From Lunularia cruciata (Eukaryota; Streptophyta; Marchantiopsida; Lunulariales; Lunulariaceae): a stretch of DNA of 64,000 nt. The DNA is taken from contig OX419757.1 of the NCBI GenBank assembly GCA_948567375.1, forward strand, positions 65,038,001 through 65,102,000. The letters run 5' to 3'. The number at the start of each line of letters is the position of its first letter. Positions within the stretch are counted from its first letter, which is position 1. Position numbers and translations under genes: made by a program. Positions 21,419 to 33,668 of the stretch are shown here, piece by piece. The notes under the pieces were generated by a model that worked only from the letters and a program-made list of their open reading frames with translations, searched no databases and had not been told where the DNA came from.

Positions 21419-23379
21419 ATGACGAATGTTTACTCTGGACGCATCCCTCCTCCTCCTCACCCGGTTCGCAGTAAAGCGCTCACAATATTCATCGTGCTGA
21501 CTCTGCTCTGCTCTATTCCAGTCCTGATCACCTGGAGCTTGGATTTACCCCCCATCTTCATCCAGGGCTTCTCCTGGTCCTCTAACTCGGACGAGTCACC
21601 AAATGGTAAGACTCTCCTCCTAATACAGATGCTTGGAACTTCGGACATGGCGTTTTTCCTCCTCTGCATCGATTTCATCTCTAGATCCTTCAGTCTTGTT
21701 TTCCATCCGTGTCCACTCTCATAAGAAAGGATGCGGAAACTTGTGGACATGGCGATAAGACCTGTGCATTGCTTTTTCTCTAGAATCAAAAGCTGTTTCT
21801 TTCACTCCTGTTTCCAATCGTTGTCGCTTGTTTGATGGTTTTTCAAATTGACCAAGTGGAGTATCTACAGTCTCGATTATTTAGTTCTGTGGCAGATAAG
21901 CAAGTAATTGGTAGGCATTGAAAGGATATTATACTGCTACTCCGAGTTCATGATGTAAATTTGGACTCTAGTTTTCGCTGCTTTTAGACTGCTAGATTGC
22001 CCTGTACACTCATGGAAGTAATTGCATGAACAGGGAAATCTAGCAGTGTAAAGCCAGCGGACCCGTACAACGACTGGACAAGGCGATCGAAGGAGTGGTG
22101 GACGAATCATACCCACGACCCTAATTGGCACGGTCGACAGCAGTTGCATGAAGAGCTCAGCGATGGCATCCTCTGGTACGACGAGAAGTTGGAGAATTAC
22201 TTCATCGAGAAGCTCGAGGCTAATCAGTATCCAAGCAACTGCTCTGAAAACTTCTGGATTGCTCACCGGACCCCTGATTCTGGCCTGCTTTCATGCGTCC
22301 ACACGTTCATTCCCGTTGTCTTGCTGGGGTTGGTGAAAGGGATTGGATATACCGTTTTTCCAATCGCTCAAACCACTATAAAGTCAGATCTGGCGACTTT
22401 CATCGGCTGCGGCGATCAAAATGATAAACACGTCGGGTGCTTTTTCAACGTCACGAGCTGCACCCGAGAGGATAATCTAGACAGGAAGGAGCAGATCATT
22501 CATAAAAGCCTAGCTTTTAAGGGAGCAAGCTGGGATACGCTGCTGAAGATTCAGAACACGGGAGGAGGCATGACTATTTTGAGGGATTATTCATACAGAG
22601 ATGAAAAAGCCAAGGATCCATGGAGAGCACCCAAGTGGAAGATGTGGAGGGAAATTCGTGACCACGGATCAGCTGGCGTGCATAACAAATCAAAGAGTGC
22701 CATCGACCATTTACGAAATGGCCAAGTTGACTTCGCCATGACGTCGATGGTGTGCGCTTGGATGATGGAAAAGACTTCGGACAGTGTGAAGAAGATTGCC
22801 GGCTTAATCATGGCCAGATATGCTGATTCCAAAGGTCGGCCACTCTGGAAAGCGCCCGTCATCGCCATGCACATCCGTCAGACCGATAAGAAGATGGAAG
22901 ATCCGTACTACAGGGAGCACAAGAAGTACCGAGGTGTGGAGGACTACATCGATCTCATGAAAAAGATGGAGAAAAAACACGGCTTTGAGTGGCAATCAGT
23001 AATCATAATCTCCGACGCAGGATCAGCGATCGACAACTTTGCCACGGCTCTGAATGGGGTAAGTAGTGGTCAAGCTCCAGATTCTTTGAATGGTAAAGAA
23101 GGCAATCGTTTTATCATGTATGATTGGAGTTGGGACAACAAGATTATTGAGAAAACTGGAGGGCATTTGAACATCCCTGCAGGGGTGAAGTATGCATCTC
23201 AGGAGCATTTTTTGGCTACTCTGTATATTATACACAAGCTCGCAGACTACGCATTAGTTTCATATAGCTCAAATGTAGGAAGATTTGTGGGTGAGCTCGT
23301 TGGTGCACGACATAGATTGGCCATGGAACTCCCTTTAGGTCCCAATGCGTATTCTTGGGATACAGAAATCAAGTTTTGA
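21419..23379 (+). CDS. GT23-like (alpha-1,6-fucosyltransferase / NodZ-related) glycosyltransferase
   Basis: Two exons, 21419-21605 and 22034-23379, joined at phase 1 (AAT G | GT...AG | GG AAA), give 510 codons. The ATG at 21419 opens a short cytosolic tail, then a hydrophobic anchor at about residues 20-40 (LTIFIVLTLLCSIPVLITW), as in Golgi type II glycosyltransferases. The catalytic half shows HIRQTDK at about residues 342-348, matching the H-x-R-R/Q-T-D-K signature of alpha-1,6-fucosyltransferases. Near residue 474 SSNVGRFVGEL matches the nucleotide-sugar-binding 'SSQVxRxxxEL' block. Family members move fucose from GDP-fucose to an N-glycan or chitin-oligosaccharide core. The FUT8 SH3 domain is not evident. 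Seed plants use alpha-1,3 core fucose, so the acceptor here is unknown. A broader GT-B fucosyltransferase assignment remains possible. Confidence 0.8.
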
Positions 23380-24703
23380 GGTGTAAGCTACCAGGAAAAA
23401 AAAGGTGCTTGTCTTTCACGAACATTCCAAAGAAACGTCGAACGAGGCTGTGAATATGCGAGTATATGTGTAAGCATTTCTTTTTCTCTGCTTATCGGTT
23501 GCTCCTCCGTAAGGCCCGTAATGCACAACTCACACTTGAAACTTCAGTAAATCACAAGTTAGTTGCCCTTTGTGTGTGAAGGCTGTGGTGACCAGATTAG
23601 CAGTTACAGCAGGAGAAAACAGTGGTAATTTCCGATCCTAAGAATCCTGGAAGGAGATTTACTTTGAGTAGAGAGATAATGGTGCTTGTTTAGGAAGCCC
23701 GCAAACAGAGAATGTAGGAAGTCGATAGTAGTGTTATCAAAGAGTACAACTTGTGAGAGATTTGTTGTTGAGATATTGGAGCCGTCGCGGCGTCGAGTGA
23801 GTTCTCCGGTATTCCTCGCCTAAGCCACTGGTTCTGCTTTTGTTGGGTGCTGTTTTACGAACTGTCCTTACACAGTTTGAACCCGACGTTGGGGTAGGTG
23901 TGGAACGTGTTGAGAGCTGAAGTATATGAATGCTGTTTGCGGTGCTTGCTATGGAGATAGTACTCCCAGGGTTCGGGAAGTGGAAAACTTTCGGGATTCT
24001 GGGCAAGGCAGATAAACCATGAGATAATACTCTACTAGAGTAGCCAATTCTGTGGCAAGATGGATGTACTTACTGTGAATGTTTTTAGGTCTCGTGAATG
24101 ATATGACATGTGAAGTCCATGCAAATGAAAAGCAAGAGAATCTACCCATAGGTTGCATTCTAGTAACAAAGTTGCTGAAAATGAGACTCTCAACGAATTG
24201 CCATTAGTTTATGCACAAATCACACAACCGACTGGTGGCAACGCCGGAGAGATTACATTGTTATGCGACAGATCAGAAAGTCCTGAGATTGGTATGCGAT
24301 ACAAATTAGTACGCAGAGAAGCACTTCCTACTGAGCTTAGTCAACTTTATTAGCAGACGTTCCTTACGGAACTCTCCTGGTGATCCTATTGCGGATCTAC
24401 CCTACCTACTATGTCCCGGGCATATACAGAACCTTTCGTGGAAGGCATTCCGTAGGTAATATGTATACGTAGAGCCAACTTAGATTCTGAGAGCTCATTT
24501 CAAAAGAGCTTACCTCCTGCAGTAATCAGCAGTTTTTCTAGCGCCTCTTGGAACTAGTCTGAAATTTCTTCCGGAACCAACCTGGGCCAGTCCAACTCTA
24601 ACACGAGAATCATTTGAGTTGAACTCTTGCTCTCAGCTGTCAATAACCGGAAAGACATCGGAGTCTTGGCAGTGTTCTACAAATTGATGAATCTAAGAGT
24701 TTA
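23380..24703. other. Convergent intergenic region
   Basis: Lies between the stop of the fucosyltransferase-like gene (+) and the stop of the beta-xylosidase gene (-), so both 3' untranslated regions should be here. No supported frame, RNA gene or repeat is seen. Confidence 0.5.
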
Positions 24704-27700
24704 TCAGATCATTGTTGTAACAAATGACACGGGGTGTAACATGTCATTTTTGTTTCCAATTGCTAGCGTGTGAACGCCTGCTTCAAGCTCCTTTCTTCCG
24801 TCGTATTTCACAGAGCTAAGATGCTTACACGGATGTACTTGGAAACCAATTTCCTTCGTAGAGTAGGCGTCAAGCGAGACCCTCTGGAAATCAATCAACT
24901 GTCTCAAAGGCGCACCACCAACACCACTGTTGGGTGGCACTGAGTAGAGTAAAATCGTCTCTGATCCTTTTCTAACACCATGATTGCTTACAGATACGCG
25001 CACCTCGAAGCTCGCATCGTCACATGTTCTATCCTTCTCAAAGGATGCTCCAGGACAGTTTGAATGCAAGTTGTGATAGCACTGTTGCGCTTGCGAGCTG
25101 GGAATTAGAACTCTCACTGGAGCAGATGTGATAGTACTTTGAAAGTTTGTGTAACTCAGTCCATCACCAAAGTCGTAAACCTTCTCTCCAGTGTAGAACC
25201 TATAGCTCCTCCCCGGATACCCTGAGCTTGAGTTGGCCTTCATGTTCATGTCTGTCATTAGAACTTGAGTGAAGGATTCTGGGTACCACGTTACAGGTAA
25301 CCGGCCACCTGTAAAACCATGACAGGTTACATTTTTCTCAATCACTTTAGGAAACAAGCTCCATTTATAAAAAGAGTTGTTGATGCTCGCTTCGGAAGGA
25401 ACATAATAAGCACTAGAAATCCCGCGTGCCAAACTTATTAAGACTTGATGAAAAGTGGTCCAAGTTAAGATTTCTTGTGCCTACAGCTCATCTATTGCAG
25501 GCAAATGGACTCGCAATGGTGATTAAGCGTATCGTTGCAGTTGTAGGTTGAGATTTGAGCGTACCTGGATTACGATGTCCAAAAAGTATCTCAGCTAGGG
25601 CCTGACCTCCACCCTGTCCTGGATAACCTACCCATAAGATGCCCTGTATCTTGGGGTTGTCTTTGGCAAACTTGACATCAACAGCACCCCCCGACATGAT
25701 GACAAGCACAACAGGGCCCTTGGAACGGTTTGCAACTATTTCAATCAAATTCTGCTGATAACCTGGTAAAAGAAGGGATGTTCTGTCCAGAGTTTCCTCT
25801 TCCTGCGTCTGGTCTATTCCAGCAACAATCACCACGGCATCGGCACTGCTTGCTGCTGTTGTCGCTTTTTCTATTAAATCAGAATCCCGGCACAGTGTAT
25901 CTGAGCAACCTGGTTCATACAAAACAGCGTTGGCATGGCGTTGTAAACCCATTAAAGGTGTTATGTATTCACATGGAGACCCTGCAGAAACAACATATGT
26001 AATCTTCGTAAGCTCTTTAGCTCATTTGCATGAGCTACGACTTAGCTTTAACGGGCAACAAAACAAAAAGATTTGACAAGAAGGGGACGATCGAGGCCGG
26101 CATTTCCAAAGCATATCAATCTGGAGATTGAGGTACATGGACATGTGGCTGCCAGATAAGTACAGTATCACTATTTGACTTGATTTTATTATCAGTCCCA
26201 GGTACCGGTAAGTAGCATTCAACCAAATACTCATCATTTACCTGCGTAGTTACCAAGCATAGAAACTGTGGCATTCGCGTTCGGACCCGTCAAGGCTACA
26301 GTCCGAATTATTCCTTGTGCGAACGGCAACACGCTATTCTCGTTCTTCAACAAAACGATTCCTTGACTCGCAGCTTCGATTGCAAGCTCTTTGTGTTTGG
26401 TAGAACAGATATCATTCAAGCCCAAGGAACCATAAATCTGATATGTGGGATTGCCATCAAATTCTCCGAGTCTCATACGGGTTGCAAAGAGATTGAACAG
26501 AGCTCTATCAATTACTGACACGTTAAGTTTGCCTTGATAGACTGCTGATTCACCATATTTTGCTGCGGTCGTCCCACAGTTCAGATCCAGTCCTGAATTG
26601 TCCAAAGAACAAGTGATTGCAAACATGTCACCCTTACTTGAATCATCGCGTGGAGAACCGATCACTTTTCAGTGCATATTAAACTTGAGCAAACTCACGA
26701 ATCATAGAAGAAAGGAGAAAATTACCAATAAGTTCATAAATGAGGTCGATTACAGGAGAGTAAGTTTTGAACATCCAGAGCTAATCCATCTCAAAGATAC
26801 AGAAGCTATATCATAAAAAAGTCGACTTCACTTTCGTAAATTATATGCTGTACTATCCTGCTTGCTTTTAAACTTACGTAAAAGCTGAGATTTCCACAAA
26901 ATGTTACCATCTGAATCAGACGAAGAGCTTATTGTCCTACCTGCGTTTAGAACATCGGCAACTGCATCTTCAGGAGTTGAAGCATATTGGACAGCATTAT
27001 AAATTAGCTCCACTGCATCACAATCGGAAGTTATATACCTGGAAAGAGAAAAAAGTGTGAGTAACGAGTTATGGAACAATAAGAGCAAGAGCAAATCTAG
27101 AGGTAACTAGTATAGAGATTCACAGACAAACAAATCCAAGCACTACATGACAACAATTTGATCATGCTGAAGAAACAAACCCGACTACAACTCATCAAAG
27201 GGAACATGTATACCGCGTAGAATGACAGTTACTGAAACTAAGTTCCATACTAGCTCAACTCCGTAAGCTATAGACTTCGGTAGCCGACCAAGCTGATTAT
27301 ACGATCATAGTATATGTCAAGTAGTAGACTGGTTGTTCCATACCCGTTCAACCCCCAATTGTTTCTCGCAGTGCCAGTGAGAAGGTTGTAGTCAGCACAT
27401 GTCGGAATTCCATTCACTCGATTGTAGGAACACATCATGCTGCTAGCTTGTCCCTCTTGTACACAGCTCTGAAATGGACGATTGTAAGTGTCCTCCAGAT
27501 CTTGTTGACTTACCTGCAACAGATTTCATGGTTGCAAGTTAGAACCGTACATGACATGTATCTGTCTCTTCTATCTATCAGATAGCCTACAAAGTTAGGA
27601 ACATAAGATGTTGGACCTTCGATTAACGTAGAGCCACCCCGCATGCCTTCCCTACCAGGAAATAGTTGACTTCAGTGATCTATGTGTCTAAGAGTCACCA

Positions 27701-29043
27701 AAACTTCCCTCTTATACCGTAGTTATATTCGACAGCGTGCCCGCTGCCACCTTCTGAACACTAAAAGGAAAATAGCACCATTCCAACCGGGGAGCGAATC
27801 TGATTTCTTTGTGCAACGTGAACAAGTTGAAGAATCATTTGATGGTGGCGAGTTGCAATGGATGACTTAAGCGCATCTGTATGTATTTATTCACCTGCTT
27901 ACGCAAGGTGCTATGCATGGATGCTTCAAATTACCTCCGCATTGAAGTGGTAACGATCAATTCCATCCCAGTTTTCGATGTCGTAAGCTGTGAAGTGTTT
28001 GCAGCAAACGGACGTTTTCAACATGCTTCCAATAGCAGGGCTCCGATCCGCGTCTATCTCGGACGACACTTTGCTGCCAAATGGATCGTTGAAGCTATTT
28101 CCTTCCTCAGAATAACGAATTTCTTGCATAGATCGGACAAATGTTGCCGCATATACGCTCGTCAGTAAAGGATCCTCTCCTGGTGTCTCTTGACCTCTTC
28201 CCCATCTTGGATCCCTGAATATGTTTATGTTTGGAGCCCAATAAGTGAGGTGAGTTTGACCAAGGTTGTACATCGCACGAGCTTCCGTAGATATAGCCTG
28301 GAAACAAGATGATGTTAGCATTGATTCAAGTCAACTGAATTGATTTGACGATCAGAGATAATAATAAACCTCAGTTCCAGTCCAAGATGGAGATCTAACA
28401 GTATCCCATGTGCATATGTAATATATCTATGAAAACTGACGCCGAATTCTTGATCGAGTTCTTATAAAGGTATTTAATAATTCAAACAGAATGTTTGCAT
28501 CTACATTAAAAGAGAAAAAGCCAGCTAAGTTTTTGCGTTTCATACTGCTAGATATTGTGAAACAGCTTTACGATTGAGTAGTACGATTAGGGAATTCTTG
28601 TGGCAATCGCGGATTGCAAGGACGGTCACACTTGCCTGGCCAACCTGGGTCCATAAGGTCGTGTTAAACGATGAAGCTGTCAGTATCGGTTGAGGAAAGC
28701 TGGTTGCGACAAATGCAGGTCCCGTGAAGGTAACCCCGGGACTGTAAGCTACTCCGTGCAAGGCCTCATTCCACCATTCATGACTTGGAATCCCCAACCG
28801 TGTCACCGCTGGCGCAGTATTAACCAGCTGTTGGACCTTTTCTGCCAACGTTAGGCGCGACACCAGATCCTGAACTCGCTCCACGATCGTGAGAGACGTA
28901 TTACAGAATGGCATTGCTCGAATGCCAGCGTCTAATTCTGAGCCACAGCCATGCAGCCCTGTGCCTTGGACGGCGATATTCCAAGAACGTTGACTCACGT
29001 GATGAAGCAGAAACACGAGAACGAAGTAACGCCATGCTGCCAT
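24704..29043 (-). CDS. GH3 beta-D-xylosidase / alpha-L-arabinofuranosidase
   Basis: Seven exons on the minus strand: 29043-28636, 28297-27935, 27513-27344, 27038-26941, 26592-26242, 25981-25565, 25308-24704. They total 2412 nt, 803 residues, all junctions in frame. The N terminus is a secretion signal ([15 protein letters not shown]). The GH3 N-terminal barrel has the plant xylosidase blocks [27 protein letters not shown] and [14 protein letters not shown]. The predicted nucleophile is Asp in [10 protein letters not shown] (about residue 319). The GH3 C-terminal domain has LLKNE, SVLPF and [11 protein letters not shown] fibronectin-III-like tail ends it (LLYSVPP). Length matches the family (about 770-800). 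The enzyme should release xylose or arabinose from wall hemicellulose in the apoplast. Intron 1 has a GC donor (CAG|GCAAGT at 28636/28635). The exact substrate cannot be told. Confidence 0.93.
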
Positions 29044-32000
29044 ACCAAAATACTGCCGTAGGCAATCGGCTGCTAAGCAATTTAGTAGGCACCGGCAGCC
29101 TCCAATAAGAATGTCGGTCTCTGGAGCTGAAAGAAGTTAAATAGTTGGATGCATCAGAAGCTACACAAACAACAGGTACTTATACAGAACGGGAATTGTT
29201 GTAATAAACACAAGTGATGCAGTAGGTGGCCTTTATATCCAGCTCAAGGAACCATGGACTGTACTAAGGTTTTTAGTTCTAGGAAGACCAGAAGACTCCA
29301 GCTAGGTTCAAATTTGTTGTTCAACCAACCGATGCATCGATCGGGACGATGATTGATACTGCGGTTCGAGTATAGACGGATGACGTAGGCACCGTTACAA
29401 ATCTGAGGCTGAGAAATTCTAAGAGCAGATTGCTCGAAACCTCATGTCGAGGCTAGAACCAGCTCTGATGGAAGTGCGCTACCATCTATCAGACGCAACA
29501 CGTCTGATTTGAGTGTTGCTACTCTTGCGGCTTGTTGGACTTATATACTGGCTGCCATGGCCTTCATAACAAGGGAACGAAGAGTGACCATATGATGACC
29601 TTTAGCTGGAAGTGCACATGTGCACGGTAACATGCAACGTAAATATAAACTCTGCTAAAGTTTCAGCTACAAGCAGCTACTCCCATTGAATTCAGACGCG
29701 TCCCTCGTTTACACTGAAAAATGCCAAAGTCTTTATCTTTCTCCATCACGTGGAAAGATTCACAATGCACGTACAATCAATCAAGTCATCTCTGGGGACC
29801 CATTCACACCTTTTCCAGGTCTTAAGCCAGTGCAATCTCGCAGGTGGAAGTTCACCATCCGGTCATAAATCCGGTCCCTTCCTCTGGCTGCGCTCTGCTC
29901 GCGGGCTCAGGCAGAGAATATGACCCCGCCACAGCGAGGCCACCCCGACAACCAAAGATACGAGCTAGACAAATTGACGTTCGTCAACACCTGCGCTGTA
30001 GATAGCCAGTCTTATCTCCAGTAAGCTTTGGGCGAAATTAATTACGTGAAGGTTCAGAGAACATCAGTAAATGTAATAGGTGCAAATTGAACAATAATCA
30101 GGAAGCAGTATCCCACTATTCGTTCCAGCGTCTGTGTGCAATTGTAGTCACAAGTTCAGCAAAGCGTCTGTTAGTGTTCTACCGTTAATGAAAGCGATCA
30201 ACAAGACAACGTATACCATTGTAAAGAGGTATGAGCTTCGCAACCAGGTGCATTCCGGCGCTGCAACCTTTGTCCGTTTGCATACAACCATCATCCAATC
30301 CACAGCGCAGATCATCGTAAGATAAACTCGGATATAGAACACCACTAGCATACGGTCTCAATCTCTGACAAAGTATCTGGTCCATCTTAGCTCGTCCATC
30401 AAACCCCGCTTCGTATCAAAATTCACAAAACTAGTGCAGTAATTATCAGCTCTTGTTTACCACCCTTCGCTGTACAGAACAGTTGAGGAGGATTGGAAGA
30501 TGAAACGTGTGCACGTACGGTGTAAAAGTGCTGTCAATTGCGCGGGGCTGAATCCTGGAGACGCTTACATGCCTGGCGTCCTCAACTGTAAGTGGCGCGG
30601 TTCCTATGAGCCGGTAGATGCTTCGCTGCGACATTACCTGTTATATTACGCAAAGTGCACCTTACAGTCGCTAACTGACAGTTTAGGGAAGCAGGTAAGC
30701 TTGATGAATAAGGTGCAGTACCTAGTGCCTGGTGGCATGTTGCCAAGTGGTCACGATGCGCACCTATTGGCCTTCTTGCGGGCAATGATCATTTCAACAT
30801 ACCACGTCAGCGTCCCTCCTGGTTGGACTGATGGTCCTCCGCAACTCTTTTGTATTTGCTTCGCTGTTAGGCTTAACGGAGCGTCCACGTCATTTGCCTG
30901 TAAGGTGCAATTCCATCGCAGTGCACCACCGGATGTTTCAGAATGGAGGTAAAGGAGTAATTGGCAGACATGCGATTTCATCACCATGCGAATCTGGCTA
31001 AAGTGTTTGCGCATTCCTTCTCATTGCTGGGAGAGTAAAATCCAAGTTTCTGATGTTTTAACATCAAGTTTTGATCTTATCGATGATTGTAGCATACCGG
31101 ACCTTCAGTAATGCAGGTTAGATACTAACATAATCCACTTTGTAGAATTGAAAGTACCGGTTGATAACCATCTAGATGGATGTGGTAATTTGAGGTATCT
31201 GGTCTACAAGAATGCATGAAACTCAGCTCGCGAGTTCCGTTGAATGCCCCGGTATACAGAGTCGAAACAGGGGGGTTACATATAGTCCTTCGATGCTCCT
31301 TTACGGCTTAGTAACATAATTCTGCTACGTTCGGATGCGCTTTGCGGTGGTCGTAATTGGGGGCGCGCTGGCTAGCGTACGGAGCTAGAGGAAGATAACG
31401 TGAATGGACCTCGATAGGTACAGTAGTCGTTCGCATGCCTCGTCTCCGTAATGCGGCGAGGTGCTAGACTTTGAGAATATGCGCTGCTGTTGAATAAGAC
31501 GGCTTAAATGTCTTGAGAATTTGGAAAGATATCTAGCCACAGTGGTCAAGCACCCATAGTTCTTGAGAGTGATTCATACCGGATCGCTGAGCTTTCGAGG
31601 AAATTTTACTTGCCGTGTTGAGGTCTGAATCACTAGAATCTGTTACAATACATATGACAATATTTACAGCCGAGCTTCTAAAACTTATGTTGCATCTCAA
31701 TTTATCTTGGATATGTAGCTAGAGGATTTCTCTTTCTCATTTGAAGCCAGGCTCAATCGACTTTATGTCCAGGAAAGTCCAGTACTGAGCATTCTTTGCT
31801 ACCAATGCTTTGAAGGTCTCTGCGGGTATTCTATGTCTGACTCTTTTTTAATCATTGAGAACAGAAGCAAAAAAAAACTCTGATACAAACGCTGGTATGG
31901 TAATAAGCATTGAAGAATTTGATGTTAACGGAGACTTAGCTCCTTCTCATCAGCTTGATTCAAGATAGAGTTTCAGTTGGAAGGTTTATCTCTTCCCTAT

Positions 32001-32684
32001 CGTCGCTGTCTTTTCGATTGTATCTCTTAGACGAAAGCACGATATTTCTGTGTCATGACCATCTACCGGATGAAATGATATGAAGGGGATGCTTTGTTAT
32101 GCGGGTGGAAGAGTCTGAAATTGGTTTTGGTCATGGTGTATTTCTCACAAGATAAAGCTTTTAATTTCATAGACTAATTTTGTAAAGAGGTAGGGACACC
32201 AATGACATCGCAGCACCATTGTGATGGGAGGTTCCAACAAATAGATTATCGGTTCAAAAGATTCTGGAGGATAGTATCAGTACAGTCCCAGATTGGATAT
32301 TAGAGGTCAAATACCCCATGCATATCACATGAACCGTTGAAAGGAACTTCCATTTTTGGGGGCTAGGGAGATTGACATATCGTAACTGATGACCATGCTC
32401 AAAATGCGTGAAAATGTGTACCTGCGTTCTTGGACTACGATTACCTGCTCGATAGGTACAGTGTCTCCTAGAGATGGACTGCCAATTGGAGGACCATCAG
32501 GCAGTTCGCTGCCATCAATTAAGACCGGTAGATTACCACCAGTGCTTTAGACAGGCACTTGGATAGCATCAAAGGGTAGATAAGACAAGTTGCAGATCGA
32601 GACGTAAAGTGAGTAATTTAATTTCGTATAGACACGGTTTTCAAATTGTGCTTCAGAGCAGGGTAGATGCTCTGTGAAAGCCGG
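29044..32684. other. Intergenic region upstream of the beta-xylosidase gene
   Basis: Should contain the xylosidase promoter in its first part (29044 upward). An open frame of 150 codons at 30500-30952 lacks any recognisable motif and is not called. No repeats or RNA genes seen. Confidence 0.4.
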
Positions 32685-33557
32685 CTACGTAACTCTTTGC
32701 TCGTGTAGAACTCCTCGTTCTCGACCTTGAATTAGACTGTATAGACCATTGCTTTGAGTAGCAGAAGAGAGACAGGTGTTCCGATGCACAAGATAAAGTA
32801 GCCGATCTCCGTACGGAATGAACACAAACTTAATTTCGTCATTCTCTTTCAAGGTCTTCTTGGTTAGGTTCCTAGACTCTATCGTCACATTGTTCTGATA
32901 AGTCTCCTGGACTTCTACATTCAGGCAGTAAATTCTGGTCGCTTCAATAGATGAGACTACCATGGTCCAGGTCAAACGTGGAGGCCCTCTGATAGTACAC
33001 CCGAAGAGTCACCCTTTCGTCGGTAGCCAGTTCCACCGGCTTGAGTTGACTGACTCTACGGAGAAGCATACACAACCATTCACCGCATTGATTAAAATCT
33101 TGCGTGCCGAAGTCCTGAGAGTCCTGAATACTCTCCGTTGAAAAGGTACCAAAGCATAGCAAAGCGAAATCGAAACAGCTGAAGTAAGCCATCTGCACGG
33201 TACTTTTATTCCTTGTCAAAAAGAATTCCTAGTATCTGTTGAATACTTATGCTACTCACATTCAGCTCAGATGTTTCGTTCATATCTTCACGTTCCGTGG
33301 TGTATGTGATTCTAACCAGAATCTGTATACATATACAGAAAATCCCCCATGGCGCTGTCGCTTTCGTAACCTTGCCGCATGGTGAAGGAAGCGGCATGAC
33401 CGCCAAGGATAAAAGGTACATATGAGGTGCTAATACTTTTAAGGTCTTCGTTCAGAAACGTTGTTATCCAGAAACCTACGCTTCTGCTTGGATTTGGCAG
33501 TGCACTAGCTCTCCTTCCAAGCATATAATAACGGCACGAAGGGAATACATATTGCAC
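32685..33557 (-). pseudogene. Cluster of overlapping minus-strand frames, unknown
   Basis: Four overlapping frames in series (33557-33312, 33421-33206, 33219-32944, 32975-32685) lie just downstream of the LIG6 stop, on the same strand. Parts look protein-like (VELATDERVTLRVYYQRA, then IKFVFIPYGDRLLYLVHRN), but the frames change without usable introns: the overlap at 32975-32944 leaves no room for one. This could be a decayed gene, or LIG6 3' untranslated sequence that happens to be open. No family recognised. Confidence 0.25.
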
Positions 33558-33668
33558 ATCACATCCGTCCTTTCAATGCTGCCTCACGTTGGATTAACGG
33601 GGGACTTCCAAGACTACAAAAAATTAGGACGACTTTCAACTTTTCCTCCGACTCCTTTCATAGGGGTA

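Noticed and set aside
30500-30952. 150-codon open frame on the plus strand
   Set aside because: No motif, no splice partners, and the minus strand has overlapping frames of similar length; likely fortuitous.
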